A stretch of 56,657 nt of DNA from Bacillota bacterium (GCA_017416795.1 JAFQBD010000020.1:1-56657), one strand, 5' to 3'. Shown: positions 38,351-47,988, counted from the stretch's first letter. The notes: generated by a model not told the origin, from the letters alone. Numbers and translations are program-made.

Positions 38351-39784
38351 TTATTCTCCCAGATATTCGTCGATGCTTGCCGCAGCAGTCTTACCTGCTC
38401 CCATCGCCAGAATAACTGTTGCAGCACCTGTAACTGCGTCTCCGCCTGCGAATACGCCTTCACGATTTGTAGCAGCTCCTGCATCTGTGCCGATACCGCC
38501 GCGATCGTTAGCTTCCAGGTTTTCTGTAGTTTCCAGGATCAGCTTGTTCAGCTTAGTTCCAATAGCCATGATGACACAGTCAACATCGAGAACGAAGTTT
38601 GAGCCTTCCTTAACGACAGGTCTTCTTCTTCCTGACGCATCAGGTTCGCCCAGTTCCATCTCAACGCATTCAAGACCTGTTACGTATCCGTTTTCATCAC
38701 CGAGTACTGCTACAGGATTCTTCAGCAGCTGAAAATCGATACCTTCTTCGATAGCATGGTGGATTTCTTCTGCTCTGGCAGGTATTTCGTCCATGGAACG
38801 ACGATATACTATGTATACGTTTTCTGCACCCATTCTCTTGGCACATCTCGCCGCGTCCATCGCTACGTTACCGCCGCCTACTACTGCTATGTTCTTAGCT
38901 TTCTGAACAGGAGTATCATACTCAGGCAGGTAACCCTTCATCAGGTTGATACGTGTCAGATATTCGTTGGCAGAACATACTCCCAGCAGGTTTTCGCCTG
39001 GAATGTTCATGAATGAAGGCAGGCCGGCACCTGTTCCTACGAATACAGCTTCAAATCCGTCTTCAAACAATTCATCAACTGTTTCCGCTCTGCCGATAAC
39101 TGCATTATTTACGAAAGTAACGCCTCTCTTTTCCAGCTTTCTTACTTCTGCCGCTACGATATCCTTAGGAAGTCTGAATTCAGGGATACCGTAAGCCAGA
39201 ACGCCACCCGGCTTATGAAGAGCTTCGAATACAGTGACTTCATAGCCCTTTGCAGCTAAGTCCCCTGCACATGTAAGTCCGGCAGGACCTGCGCCTACTA
39301 CTGCGACTTTGCGTCCGTTGCTTTCGATGACTTCTTCTTCAGCGAATTCTGCGAATTCATCATCTTCAGCTTCAAGAGCTGCTTTTTCCATTTCTTCTTC
39401 GCGTGCTGCATGCCAGTCGGAAACGAATCTTTCAAGTCTTCCGATAGCTACAGGTTCTCCGTGGAGACCCTGAACGCAGAATCCTTCACACTGGTTTTCC
39501 TGAGGACATACTCTTCCGCAGATCCGTGGAAGTGCACTTGTATCGCTGATGATCTGATAAGCTGCTTCGAAATCTCCTTCAGCAACCTTAGCAACGAATT
39601 CAGGGATCCTTACCATTACAGGACAACCCTTAGTGCAAGGCTTCTTTCTGCACTTGAGACATCTCATAGCTTCATTTATTGCCATTTGCGCTGTATATCC
39701 TTCTGCCACTTCTTCGAAGTTTCCTGCTCTTACGATAGGATCCTGCTCAGGCATAGGATTCTTTACCTTTTTCAGATTAATCAT
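38351..39784 (-). CDS. nfnB: NfnB-like subunit: NADPH-binding FAD/Fe-S oxidoreductase (GltD homologue)
   Basis: 477 residues from ATG 39784 (AGGAGG 11 bases upstream). N-terminal cysteine motifs CLKCRKKPCTKGCPV and CGRVCPQENQCEGFC hold two [4Fe-4S] clusters; two Rossmann folds follow (VAVVGAGPAGLTCAGDLAAKGYEVTVFEA for FAD and IAVVGGGNVAMDAARCAKRMGAENVYIVYRR for NADPH), ending with VFAGGDAVTGAATVILAMGAGKTAA. The sequence fits both glutamate synthase small subunit and NfnB; pairing with the NfnA gene (8-base overlap) makes NfnB clear. NfnAB bifurcates or confurcates electrons among NADPH, NADH and reduced ferredoxin. Confidence 0.92.
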   Translation of the reverse strand: MINLKKVKNPMPEQDPIVRAGNFEEVAEGYTAQMAINEAMRCLKCRKKPCTKGCPVMVRIPEFVAKVAEGDFEAAYQIISDTSALPRICGRVCPQENQCEGFCVQGLHGEPVAIGRLERFVSDWHAAREEEMEKAALEAEDDEFAEFAEEEVIESNGRKVAVVGAGPAGLTCAGDLAAKGYEVTVFEALHKPGGVLAYGIPEFRLPKDIVAAEVRKLEKRGVTFVNNAVIGRAETVDELFEDGFEAVFVGTGAGLPSFMNIPGENLLGVCSANEYLTRINLMKGYLPEYDTPVQKAKNIAVVGGGNVAMDAARCAKRMGAENVYIVYRRSMDEIPARAEEIHHAIEEGIDFQLLKNPVAVLGDENGYVTGLECVEMELGEPDASGRRRPVVKEGSNFVLDVDCVIMAIGTKLNKLILETTENLEANDRGGIGTDAGAATNREGVFAGGDAVTGAATVILAMGAGKTAAASIDEYLGE

Positions 39785-40625
39785 GGTAACGCACACCTCC
39801 TGTCAGACGGCAAATGTGAGCCGCATCTTCTGCTTCCTGTTCCTTATAGAAGGAATTTCTCTTGATAAGTTCGTCCCAGTCGACCTTGCTTCCGTCAAAT
39901 TCAGGACCGTCAACGCATACGAACTTATTTTCTCCGCCGACAACGCATCTGCATCCGCCGCACATTCCTGTACCATCTACCATGTAAGCAGTCAGTGATG
40001 CAACTGATGGGATACCATAATCTTCAGCGATCTTACATACGAACTTCATCATCATAGGCGGGCCTACAGCTACGATCTCATCGTACTTGTTTCCTGCATC
40101 GATCAGCTCCTTGAGCTTATCTGTAGTGAAACCTTTTTCACCATAGCTTCCGTCGTCTGTTGTGATGTAGAGGTTATCTGTGCCTGCTCTGAATTCATCT
40201 TCCAGGATGACCATATCCTTGTTTTTGAATCCGGCGATCATATCTACTTCGATACCTGCATCATGCATACCTGTTGCCAGTGGATAAGCCAGCGCGTTAC
40301 CTGTACCGCCGCCTACTACTGCTACCTTCTTCAGACCTTCCATGTGAGTCGGCTTGCCGAGAGGTCCTACAACGTCTGCCAGCGCATCGCCTTCTTCAAA
40401 CTGATCAAGCAGCATAGTAGTTCTTCCGATGGCTGCATATATGATATCGATAGTTCCCTTTTCGGAGTCATGTCCTGCCATTGTCAGAGGAATTCTTTCA
40501 CCATATTCATCTGTACGCAGGATAATGAACTGACCCGGCTTAGCATGTCTTGCTACCAATGGTGCTTCGATAACAAGCCATGTCATTGAATCATTTAACT
40601 TTCTTTTGCTTACTATCTTATACAT
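39777..40625 (-). CDS. nfnA: NfnA-like subunit: ferredoxin-NADP reductase type FAD/[2Fe-2S] protein
   Basis: 282 residues. N-terminal FAD barrel (HAKPGQFIILRTDEYGERIPLTM, the RxPLT-type FAD loop), an NAD-binding half (VAVVGGGTGNALAYPLATGMHDAGIEVDMIAGFK), and near the C-terminus MCGGCRCVVGGENKFVCVDGPEFDG holding a [2Fe-2S] cluster by CxxC...C. It binds NAD(H) and the bifurcating system's b-type FAD is in NfnB. In the operon it lies between PFOR and nfnB. Dihydroorotate dehydrogenase electron-transfer subunits look alike, but no pyrD is near. Confidence 0.92.
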   Translation of the reverse strand: MYKIVSKRKLNDSMTWLVIEAPLVARHAKPGQFIILRTDEYGERIPLTMAGHDSEKGTIDIIYAAIGRTTMLLDQFEEGDALADVVGPLGKPTHMEGLKKVAVVGGGTGNALAYPLATGMHDAGIEVDMIAGFKNKDMVILEDEFRAGTDNLYITTDDGSYGEKGFTTDKLKELIDAGNKYDEIVAVGPPMMMKFVCKIAEDYGIPSVASLTAYMVDGTGMCGGCRCVVGGENKFVCVDGPEFDGSKVDWDELIKRNSFYKEQEAEDAAHICRLTGGVRYHD

Positions 40626-40642
40626 TGAATTTCCTCCTTTCT

Positions 40643-43600
40643 CTACTGTTCATCAAAGCTCTTCTGCTGTCTCTTGAGCTTCTTATATCTATCCATAGCT
40701 ATTTCTTCAGCCTGCTTGAACAGTTCATCTGCTCTTTCAGGATTCTTCAGCTTGAGTGAGTTGTATCTTACTTCACCCATGATGAAGTCGTTATAGCTTT
40801 CAGTAGGAGGAGCACTATCTACTGACAGTGGATTTCTCTTCTTAGCGATCAGATCAGGGTTGTATCTCAACAGATTCCAGTAACCTGATCTTACGGCATT
40901 CTTCATTTCCAGCATAGCCTTGTTCATGCCTGCCTTAACACCGTGGTTGATACAAGGAGCATAAGCGATGATCAGTGATGGACCGTCATAAGCTTCTGCT
41001 TCCTTGATAGCCTTGAGAGTCTGTGCAGGGTTAGCACCCATGGCAATCTGTGCTACGTATACATAACCGTAAGCCATAGCGATCTGTGCCAGATCCTTCT
41101 TTCTTACAGCCTTACCGCCTGCTGCAAACTGAGCTACCGCACCTACAGGAGTCGACTTGGAAGCCTGACCGCCTGTATTTGAGTACACTTCTGTATCGAA
41201 TACGAGAACGTTCACATTTTCGCCTGAAGCCAGAACGTGGTCGAGACCACCGTAACCGATATCGTATGCCCATCCGTCACCACCGAAGATCCACATTGAA
41301 GGCTTAGTCAGCATATCTGCATTTTCTACTACGTACTTAGCATCTTCGATAACTGTGTAGTCCTTACAAAGGGCAACCAGTTCGTCTCCCAGCTTTCCTG
41401 CAAGGTCAGCATTATCCATATTTTCAAGCCATGCGTTGGCTGCCTTAGCGAAGTGATCGTCCTTAGCAAGTCTTTCTACATGTGTCTTAAGTTCTGCTCT
41501 TCTTGCCTTAACAGCTACTGCCATACCATAACCGAATTCAGCGTTGTCTTCGAAGAGTGAGTTACCCCAAGCAGGTCCCTTACCTTCTTTATTAACTGTA
41601 TAAGGTGTTGATGGAGCTGAACATCCCCAAATCGATGAACATCCTGTAGCGTTGGCAATGTACATTCTTTCGCCGAACAGCTGAGTTACCAGTTTAGCAT
41701 ATGGTGTTTCTCCACATCCAGGGCATGCACCTGAGAACTCAAGCAGAGGCTGCTTGAACTGTGAAGTCTTAACTGATTCTGCCTTGATACCCAGATCGTT
41801 GTTATCGATATTAGCGAAGAGGATATCATAATTAGCCTGAGCCTCATCGGCAGTTTCTTCAGCCATCACCATAGTCAGAGCCTTCTGTCTGGCCGGACAT
41901 ACTTCTGCGCATGAACCGCATCCTGTACAGTCGAGAGCTGAAACAGCAATAGTGAAGAATTTGTCGTCTGCATCCTTGAACGGAACAACTTCTGCGCCTG
42001 ATGCATCAACTTCCGCCTTATCCAGTACGAAAGGTCTGATTACTGCATGAGGACAAACGTATGAACACCAGTTACACTGCATACACTTGGAAGCATCCCA
42101 CTGAGGTATTTCAACTGCGATACCTCTCTTTTCATATGCTGCGGTACCTGCAGGGATCATACCGTTGGCAGTATCCATGAATACAGATACAGGGATCGAA
42201 TCTCCGTCCATAGCATTTGTCGGCTTGAGGATCTTGTTGATATAATCTGTATGGAGCTTATCTCTTCCTTCTGCTTCTGTTCTTGTGATAGCACCTTCAG
42301 CTTCTGCCCAGTGTGGCGGGATCTCTACCTTATGTACGTTTTCGATACCGGCTGATACAGCCTGATAGTTCATATAAACGATTTTCTTACCCTTGTTGCT
42401 GTAAGTGTTCTTGATAGCTTCCTTCATGTATTCAGCAGCATCATAAACAGGCATGATGTTGGCAAGTTTGAAGAATGCTGCCTGCAGAACTGTATTTGTT
42501 CTTCCGCCCAATCCCAGTTCTCTGGCGATAGTCACAGCATCGCAAGTATAGAAATTGATATTGTTTTCTGCAATATATCTCTTAACATTTCCAGGAAGTC
42601 TTTCTTCCAGCTGCTGCGCATCCCATGAGCAGTTGAGGAGGAAAGTTCCGCCCGGCTTAACGTCTTCTACCATGTTATATCTGTTGACATAGGCAGCATT
42701 ATGGCATGCTACGAAGTCAGCCTGCTTAACATAGTATGAAGCCTTGATAGGAGTGTCACCGAATCTTAAGTGAGAAATAGTAACACCGCCTGATTTCTTA
42801 GAGTCATACTGGAAGTATGCCTGTACATACTTATCAGTATTATCACCAATGATCTTAACACTGTTCTTGTTGGCACCTACTGTACCGTCAGCACCCAGTC
42901 CCCAGAACTTACATGCTACAGTTCCTTCCTGAGCTACATCAGGTCTTTCGCTTGCCTTCAATGACAGGTTTGTAACATCGTCATCGATAGAAATAGTAAA
43001 TTCCTTCTTAGGCGCTTCAGCCCAAAGGTTTTCATAAACAGCCAGGATGTCTTCAGGCTGAGTATCCTTGGAACCCAGACCATAACGTCCGCCTGCAATA
43101 AATACGTTTTCAAATTTGCTTCCCTTGAGAGCTGCCGCTACGTCCAGGAAAAGAGGTTCACCGATGGAACCCGGTTCCTTAGTTCTGTCAAGAACAGCTA
43201 TCTTCTTAACAGTTTCAGGAATAACATCTATCAGGTGCTTAGCAGAGAAAGGTCTGTAAAGGTGCACTGTAACAACGCCCACTTTCTTACCTCTTGCTGC
43301 CAGCCAGTCTACGATCTCTTCTGCCGCGTCACATACAGAACCCATAGCTATGATGATCTCTTCTGCATCAGGAGCTCCGTAATAATTGAAAGGCTTATAT
43401 GAAGTTCCAATCTTGGCATTTACCTGTTCCATACATTCAACAACAGTATCGATAGTGTCTGCATAAGTCTTGTTGCAGGCTTCTCTGTGCTGGAAGAATG
43501 TTTCAGGCTGTTCTGCAGAACCTATGCTCTTAGGATGATTAGGGTTGAGCGCTCTTTCTCTGAATCTCTTAAGAGCTTCCCAGTCCATCATATCCTTCAG

Positions 43601-44170
43601 ATCAGCGTAATCCCAAGTATCGATCTTCTGCTGCTCGTGAGAAGTTCTGAATCCATCGAAGAAATGGAGCATAGGGACCTTGCCCTTGATCGCAGCTAAA
43701 TGAGCTACTGCTGATAAGTCCATAACTTCCTGTGTGCTTCTTGATGACAGCATAGCAAAACCTGTCTGTCTGCACGCCATAACGTCGGAGTGATCTCCGA
43801 AGATGGAAAGAGCATGTGTTGAGATGGCTCTTGCTGCAACATGAAGAACTGTAGGAGTTTCTTCAGCAGCCAGCTTATACATATTAGGGATCATCAGAAG
43901 CAGACCCTGTGATGCAGTGAAAGTACTTGTGAGTGCACCGGCAGCGATAGCGCCGTGTACAGCACCTGCAGCACCGCCTTCTGACTGCATTTCAACTACT
44001 TTTACCTGTTCTCCGAATATATTTCTTCTGTCATGACTAGTCCATTCGTCTATGTTTTCCGCCATTACTGATGAAGGAGTGATAGGATAAATGGCTGCCA
44101 CTTCCGAAAAAGCATAGGCAACGTGAGCCGCAGCTGTATTGCCGTCCATTGTTTTCTTGTATCTCATCAT
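40643..44170 (-). CDS. nifJ: Pyruvate:ferredoxin (flavodoxin) oxidoreductase
   Basis: 1175 residues, a full single-chain PFOR. Domains in order: TPP pyrimidine domain (YPITPSSVMAE), domain II, the gamma domain (FWGLGADGTVGANKN), a two-cluster ferredoxin domain with CMQCNWCSYVCPHAVIRPF and CTGCGSCAEVCPARQ, then the TPP domain with CPGCGETPY, GDGWAYDIGYGGLDHVLASGENVNVLVFDTEVYSNTGGQ and the proximal cluster cysteines. It converts pyruvate and CoA to acetyl-CoA, CO2 and reduced ferredoxin. The ATG at 44170 overlaps the polyferredoxin stop (TAATG). Downstream nfnAB can use the ferredoxin to make NADPH. Confidence 0.97.
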   Translation of the reverse strand: MMRYKKTMDGNTAAAHVAYAFSEVAAIYPITPSSVMAENIDEWTSHDRRNIFGEQVKVVEMQSEGGAAGAVHGAIAAGALTSTFTASQGLLLMIPNMYKLAAEETPTVLHVAARAISTHALSIFGDHSDVMACRQTGFAMLSSRSTQEVMDLSAVAHLAAIKGKVPMLHFFDGFRTSHEQQKIDTWDYADLKDMMDWEALKRFRERALNPNHPKSIGSAEQPETFFQHREACNKTYADTIDTVVECMEQVNAKIGTSYKPFNYYGAPDAEEIIIAMGSVCDAAEEIVDWLAARGKKVGVVTVHLYRPFSAKHLIDVIPETVKKIAVLDRTKEPGSIGEPLFLDVAAALKGSKFENVFIAGGRYGLGSKDTQPEDILAVYENLWAEAPKKEFTISIDDDVTNLSLKASERPDVAQEGTVACKFWGLGADGTVGANKNSVKIIGDNTDKYVQAYFQYDSKKSGGVTISHLRFGDTPIKASYYVKQADFVACHNAAYVNRYNMVEDVKPGGTFLLNCSWDAQQLEERLPGNVKRYIAENNINFYTCDAVTIARELGLGGRTNTVLQAAFFKLANIMPVYDAAEYMKEAIKNTYSNKGKKIVYMNYQAVSAGIENVHKVEIPPHWAEAEGAITRTEAEGRDKLHTDYINKILKPTNAMDGDSIPVSVFMDTANGMIPAGTAAYEKRGIAVEIPQWDASKCMQCNWCSYVCPHAVIRPFVLDKAEVDASGAEVVPFKDADDKFFTIAVSALDCTGCGSCAEVCPARQKALTMVMAEETADEAQANYDILFANIDNNDLGIKAESVKTSQFKQPLLEFSGACPGCGETPYAKLVTQLFGERMYIANATGCSSIWGCSAPSTPYTVNKEGKGPAWGNSLFEDNAEFGYGMAVAVKARRAELKTHVERLAKDDHFAKAANAWLENMDNADLAGKLGDELVALCKDYTVIEDAKYVVENADMLTKPSMWIFGGDGWAYDIGYGGLDHVLASGENVNVLVFDTEVYSNTGGQASKSTPVGAVAQFAAGGKAVRKKDLAQIAMAYGYVYVAQIAMGANPAQTLKAIKEAEAYDGPSLIIAYAPCINHGVKAGMNKAMLEMKNAVRSGYWNLLRYNPDLIAKKRNPLSVDSAPPTESYNDFIMGEVRYNSLKLKNPERADELFKQAEEIAMDRYKKLKRQQKSFDEQ

Positions 44171-45462
44171 TACCACTTCCTTTCATCTGAATGTGATCTG
44201 TCTATCTTCATAGCATCTACTTGCAGATAATTATGTTCAGGTACGATACGTTCTGCAATCAGACCTCTTGAGCATACGTATGAGCATACTCCGCAGTTTT
44301 CGCACTTTTCACCATCGATAACAGGATTTCCTGCAACCATTTCAATGGCATTGTTAGGGCAGTTTTCTGCGCAATCCGCACATCCGATACATCCCACTTC
44401 GCAAACTCTGAGACGTTCATCGTAATTATCTCTTGAGTTGCAAGGAACTCTCTTGACACCAACGTAAGGAGCTAGAACGATCATATCTCTAGGACATGCT
44501 CTCATACAGTCTCCGCATCCTACGCATTTTTCGATATCTACGACTGCGACACCGCTTTCAACCGAGATAGCATCGAATCTGCATACCCTTGTACATGCAC
44601 CGAGACCTACACAACCGTATTCGCAGAGTCCCATGGCCTTCATGTTGAGGTCTGCAGCCTGACTGCACCATTCAACACCCAGCGCCTTGAGTTTTGCATT
44701 TGCCTTAGCTCCGCCTACACACTTAACGAAGGCGATCTCTTCCTTGACCTTAGTAAGATCATGAAGTTCGTCAACGATTATTTTCTTTTCGCATTTAACT
44801 GTACATGCTACACATCCTACGCACTTGTCGTAATCTATAACTGCACAGTGATCGATAACTTTAACAGCTTCCTGAGGGCAAGCCTTCTCACATTCGCCGC
44901 ATCCGATACATCCGTGTCCGCAAGTTTCGAGAGTCATCGCTTCATAAGCCTTTGATGAACAAGGAATGAAGTTTGTAGCATCTTCAGGCACCATGGAGAT
45001 AAGTTCCTGAGGGCAAGCCTTCATACAAGCCATACAGCCTGTACACTTTTCCTTATCGATCACTACCTTACCGTCAACCAGTGACATCGCATCGAATTCA
45101 CATTTCTGAGTACAGCTTCCAAGACCGATACAGCCCCACTGGCACTCCTTATGTAAAAATCCTGCATCTTTAGCAGCCTGACAGCTTTCGAGACCTGCAA
45201 ATCTTTTCTTTCCTGCAGCTTCTCCGGCACATCTGATAAAGGCTACTTTCTGTTCTACCTCTACCGGCTCAACGCCTAAAACGTCAGCGATAGCTTTGAT
45301 GGCATCATTGTCACAGGCAGGACAAAGAGTTATATTCCCTGTCTTGGCAATTGCCTCTGCACATGCTTCACAGGTAGTAAAACCACAGCCGCCGCAGCCG
45401 CCGCAGTCAACGCCCGGCAAGATAGCCAGTACCTGCATTGCCTGTTTGTGAATGTTACTCAT
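44170..45462 (-). CDS. RnfB-like polyferredoxin with a tandemly duplicated ferredoxin module
   Basis: 430 residues, about 50 cysteines, no membrane anchor. N-terminus ILPGVDCGGCGGCGFTTCEACAEAI is RnfB's Fes domain. Then two copies of a module of about 160 residues: (i) residues about 73-235 and (ii) about 240-410. Each has VAF(I/V)(R/K)C, a CxxxCIGLGSCxxxC-type cluster, KC(T/V)GCxxCMxACPxxMI, a (I/V)PC..GCIGCxxCxxxCPxxAI cluster and a final KCxxCxxCxxxC. That gives about eight [4Fe-4S] sites. It is the first gene of the operon with PFOR and NfnAB, so it probably ferries electrons from pyruvate to NfnAB or other partners. Other rnf genes are absent here. Confidence 0.85.
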   Translation of the reverse strand: MSNIHKQAMQVLAILPGVDCGGCGGCGFTTCEACAEAIAKTGNITLCPACDNDAIKAIADVLGVEPVEVEQKVAFIRCAGEAAGKKRFAGLESCQAAKDAGFLHKECQWGCIGLGSCTQKCEFDAMSLVDGKVVIDKEKCTGCMACMKACPQELISMVPEDATNFIPCSSKAYEAMTLETCGHGCIGCGECEKACPQEAVKVIDHCAVIDYDKCVGCVACTVKCEKKIIVDELHDLTKVKEEIAFVKCVGGAKANAKLKALGVEWCSQAADLNMKAMGLCEYGCVGLGACTRVCRFDAISVESGVAVVDIEKCVGCGDCMRACPRDMIVLAPYVGVKRVPCNSRDNYDERLRVCEVGCIGCADCAENCPNNAIEMVAGNPVIDGEKCENCGVCSYVCSRGLIAERIVPEHNYLQVDAMKIDRSHSDERKW

Positions 45463-45522
45463 GTATCGTCACCTCCATATAAAATCACTTCTTTGTTTTT
45501 TGATTGCATCATCTGGGTATAT

Positions 45523-45551
45523 ATTATATTGTATACACGATACCTTAAAAA
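45523..45551 (-). promoter_or_regulatory. Putative promoter of the polyferredoxin-PFOR-Nfn operon
   Basis: Minus-strand TATAAT (45523-45528) with a poor -35 TTTTTA (45546-45551) at 17 bases. About 60 bases of leader follow before the ATG at 45462, which has GGAGG. A dyad CCAC-N6-GTGG lies at 45558-45571, just upstream. Confidence 0.45.
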
Positions 45552-45592
45552 ACATTACCACATTAAAGTGGCACCATTGTTATTTTAACACT

Positions 45593-45623
45593 AAGGGGCT
45601 GTTCTTTCAATAAACAGCCCCTT
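45593..45623. terminator. Terminator after the Kef-type antiporter
   Basis: Perfect 11-bp stem AAGGGGCTGTT (45593-45603) with AACAGCCCCTT (45613-45623), loop of 9. It lies about 50 bases past the antiporter stop at 45676; the T tract on the minus strand is broken (TTAGTGTT). Confidence 0.7.
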
Positions 45624-45675
45624 TAATTCTTGTTCTTTTTTCTGTCCAAAAATACCTATTTTTCCTAGTGATGGT

Positions 45676-47988
45676 TTATCTGTAGTAGTCGTGGAGTACA
45701 TCGCATTTGATGAGTGTATCCGCCATCCTCTTGCTTCCGATGACCCATACAAGGTCGCCTTGCTGTAATATAGTATCTATGTCAGGATTAATTATCGGCA
45801 GATTCCCTCTCTCGATACCTATTATCGTTCCTCTGTACTTTTCTCTAAATCCGCTGTTCTTAATGGATTTTCTTAGGAACTCAGATTTCTTGTCTATACT
45901 GATAGGACAGCAGATCAGCTGCTGCTCAGGTTTGATCCCATAGAATGTCTGCCCATAGATATATTCTTTTAATCTTATATCTTCACGTTCCGTATATTCT
46001 ATACAATCTTCTCTTTCAAGCAGGATCATGCATGACTCTATCTCATGTTCCGTGCCGAGCATATGGAGGATGTCTCCCTCCTGTACCTGTTCATCTACAC
46101 TCGGCATATTGATGTACTGATCCCCTCTTATGATCTTTATTATAGTTACTGTGAATGCTTTGCTCTTAGCGAAATCGTAGATAGTCTTATTCTCTATCGT
46201 ATCGGTAACTTGGAATTCAGCCACATATAATGATTCATCAAGCCATCTATATTCTCCTCTGATACCTCTTTCCTTTTTTTCTCTGGCAAGCGTTCTCTCG
46301 GAGAAGTTTGATATAAAGGTCATTTCGAGATTTATAGTCTTACCGTTGAGATAGTCTGATCTGATTATCACCATTGTTGGGACTAACGCAATTATCACTA
46401 GGAATATGAAAGGTACATGCAGCACCTCTCTCAGTACCAGTGCTACGAAACATGCCGCGATAAGTATCCTTATTGTCTTGAGTGTAAGAAGAGGCAATCT
46501 GTTGGATCTTCCTCTAAGCCAAAGCTTGGTGAACAGCTCTCTATTCGTTCCATGCATGAAATTGACGAACGGTGCCATCAATATGCATAAGATAACAGCA
46601 GTTAAAACACTTGCTGTCTTTACTGATTCAAACATCTCCTGCATAACAGGCTCTAAATACCTTGTTCCTCCCCAGTAAATGATGAACATCATAATCGAGC
46701 ACAGACCTGTTCTGAGCAGTACTTTTCTGATGTATATGAGCCAATCTTTGTCCTTATCTGAATTGCTCTGGTTTTCGGAAGTGTTCTTCCTGATAAATAC
46801 CCACAGACCGTCAGGCATCTTATCATCCACCAGCTTATATATTTTTTCTGAGTTTTTGATAAATATAGGTGTAGTAAATGATGTTATTACCGATACGCAC
46901 ACTATTATAGGATAAAGAAAATCGCTTATAACACCAAGACTCATACCGAGGGTCGCTACTATGAATGAAAACTCCCCGATCTGTACCATACTGAATCCGC
47001 CCCTTATTGCTATATTCAGCGACTGACCCGAAAGCAGTATGCCTATAGTTGAGAATGTCATTTGACCAACGATAGTCACAATCGTGATTATAATTATAGG
47101 TCCGATATATTCTATCAAAAGGCTTGGAACTATCAGCATCCCAACAGAAACGAAGAATATTGCTCCGAAGAGATCTTTTATCGGTTTCACTATACGCTCT
47201 ATCCTGACAGCCTGTACTGTTCCTGCAAGTATAGATCCTGCCATAAATGCCCCAAGTGCTGATGAAAATCCTATGAGATTAGCGATAACTACCATACCCA
47301 TGCAAAAGCCCACTGCAACAACAAGTGCCATTTCATCATTCAACAGTCCCGATATTTTTTTTAATATGGTAGGCACCAAATAAATCCCCAGCACTAGCCA
47401 GATAGCAAGATATATGAGAAGCATGCCGATTTCTGAGACCATATCCAGTCCCGATACATTTCGACTGACTGAAATAGTAGTAAGTATGATCATCATGAAG
47501 ATACCTGCAATATCTTCTATTACAAGTGTCCCAAGAACGATTTGCGCGAACTTTTCTTTTTTCAAATTATATTCTTCATATGCCTTAAGGATTATCATAG
47601 TAGACGACATACTAAGCATACCGCCAAGGAAAATGCAGTCCATCTTGCCCCATCCAAGCAGACTTCCTACTCCTGTCCCTATGAGAAGCATAGCGCTCAT
47701 GACAGTAAGTGCTATAACGAATGCACTGCCTCCCACAGTAGCGATCTTTTTGAAACTGAATTCAAGTCCCAGCCCGAACATAAGAAATACTACACCGATA
47801 TTTGCCCAGACATGAATGTCTTCCGCTGCAACAACTGTTGGCAGATACACGAAATTCGGGCTGATAAGGAAGCCCGCAACGATATAACCCAGCACGACCG
47901 GCTGATTTATCTTTTTGAAGAGAAGTGTGACGATCGCCGCCACGATAAGAATCAGCGCTAAATCAGAAATCAAATAATCGAGATGCAC
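45676..47988 (-). CDS. Kef-type cation:proton antiporter (CPA2) with two TrkA-C domains
   Basis: 770 residues. Residues 1-390 form the CPA2 transport core of about 12-13 helices (YIVAGFLISPNFVYLPT, NIGVVFLMFGLGLEFSFKK, SMSSTMIILKAYEE, LVIEDIAGIFMMI with the ion-binding Asp). A further membrane block of about four helices lies at 420-560. Two soluble RCK_C/TrkA-C domains follow (about 605-680 and 695-768). No NAD-binding RCK_N domain is seen, unlike KefC. Start is GTG 47988, six bases after AGGAGG. It exchanges K+ or Na+ for H+, gated by a small ligand, perhaps a cyclic dinucleotide as for other RCK_C proteins. Confidence 0.87.
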   Translation of the reverse strand: MHLDYLISDLALILIVAAIVTLLFKKINQPVVLGYIVAGFLISPNFVYLPTVVAAEDIHVWANIGVVFLMFGLGLEFSFKKIATVGGSAFVIALTVMSAMLLIGTGVGSLLGWGKMDCIFLGGMLSMSSTMIILKAYEEYNLKKEKFAQIVLGTLVIEDIAGIFMMIILTTISVSRNVSGLDMVSEIGMLLIYLAIWLVLGIYLVPTILKKISGLLNDEMALVVAVGFCMGMVVIANLIGFSSALGAFMAGSILAGTVQAVRIERIVKPIKDLFGAIFFVSVGMLIVPSLLIEYIGPIIIITIVTIVGQMTFSTIGILLSGQSLNIAIRGGFSMVQIGEFSFIVATLGMSLGVISDFLYPIIVCVSVITSFTTPIFIKNSEKIYKLVDDKMPDGLWVFIRKNTSENQSNSDKDKDWLIYIRKVLLRTGLCSIMMFIIYWGGTRYLEPVMQEMFESVKTASVLTAVILCILMAPFVNFMHGTNRELFTKLWLRGRSNRLPLLTLKTIRILIAACFVALVLREVLHVPFIFLVIIALVPTMVIIRSDYLNGKTINLEMTFISNFSERTLAREKKERGIRGEYRWLDESLYVAEFQVTDTIENKTIYDFAKSKAFTVTIIKIIRGDQYINMPSVDEQVQEGDILHMLGTEHEIESCMILLEREDCIEYTEREDIRLKEYIYGQTFYGIKPEQQLICCPISIDKKSEFLRKSIKNSGFREKYRGTIIGIERGNLPIINPDIDTILQQGDLVWVIGSKRMADTLIKCDVLHDYYR

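Noticed and set aside
39410..40589. Several long plus-strand frames opposite nfnA and nfnB
   Set aside because: They mirror strongly conserved coding sequence and lack ribosome sites; shadows caused by codon bias.
38351..40625. Glutamate synthase small subunit plus dihydroorotate dehydrogenase electron-transfer subunit
   Set aside because: The individual names fit by homology, but the overlapping pair next to PFOR without gltB or pyrD is the standard NfnAB arrangement.
45578..45590. Rex-type operator TGTTA-N3-TAACA upstream of the PFOR operon
   Set aside because: The spacing is 3 bases where Rex sites have arms of TTGTTAA/TTAACAA with a 4-base centre, so the match is partial and lies about 110 bases from the start codon. 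Not supported without a genome-wide motif.
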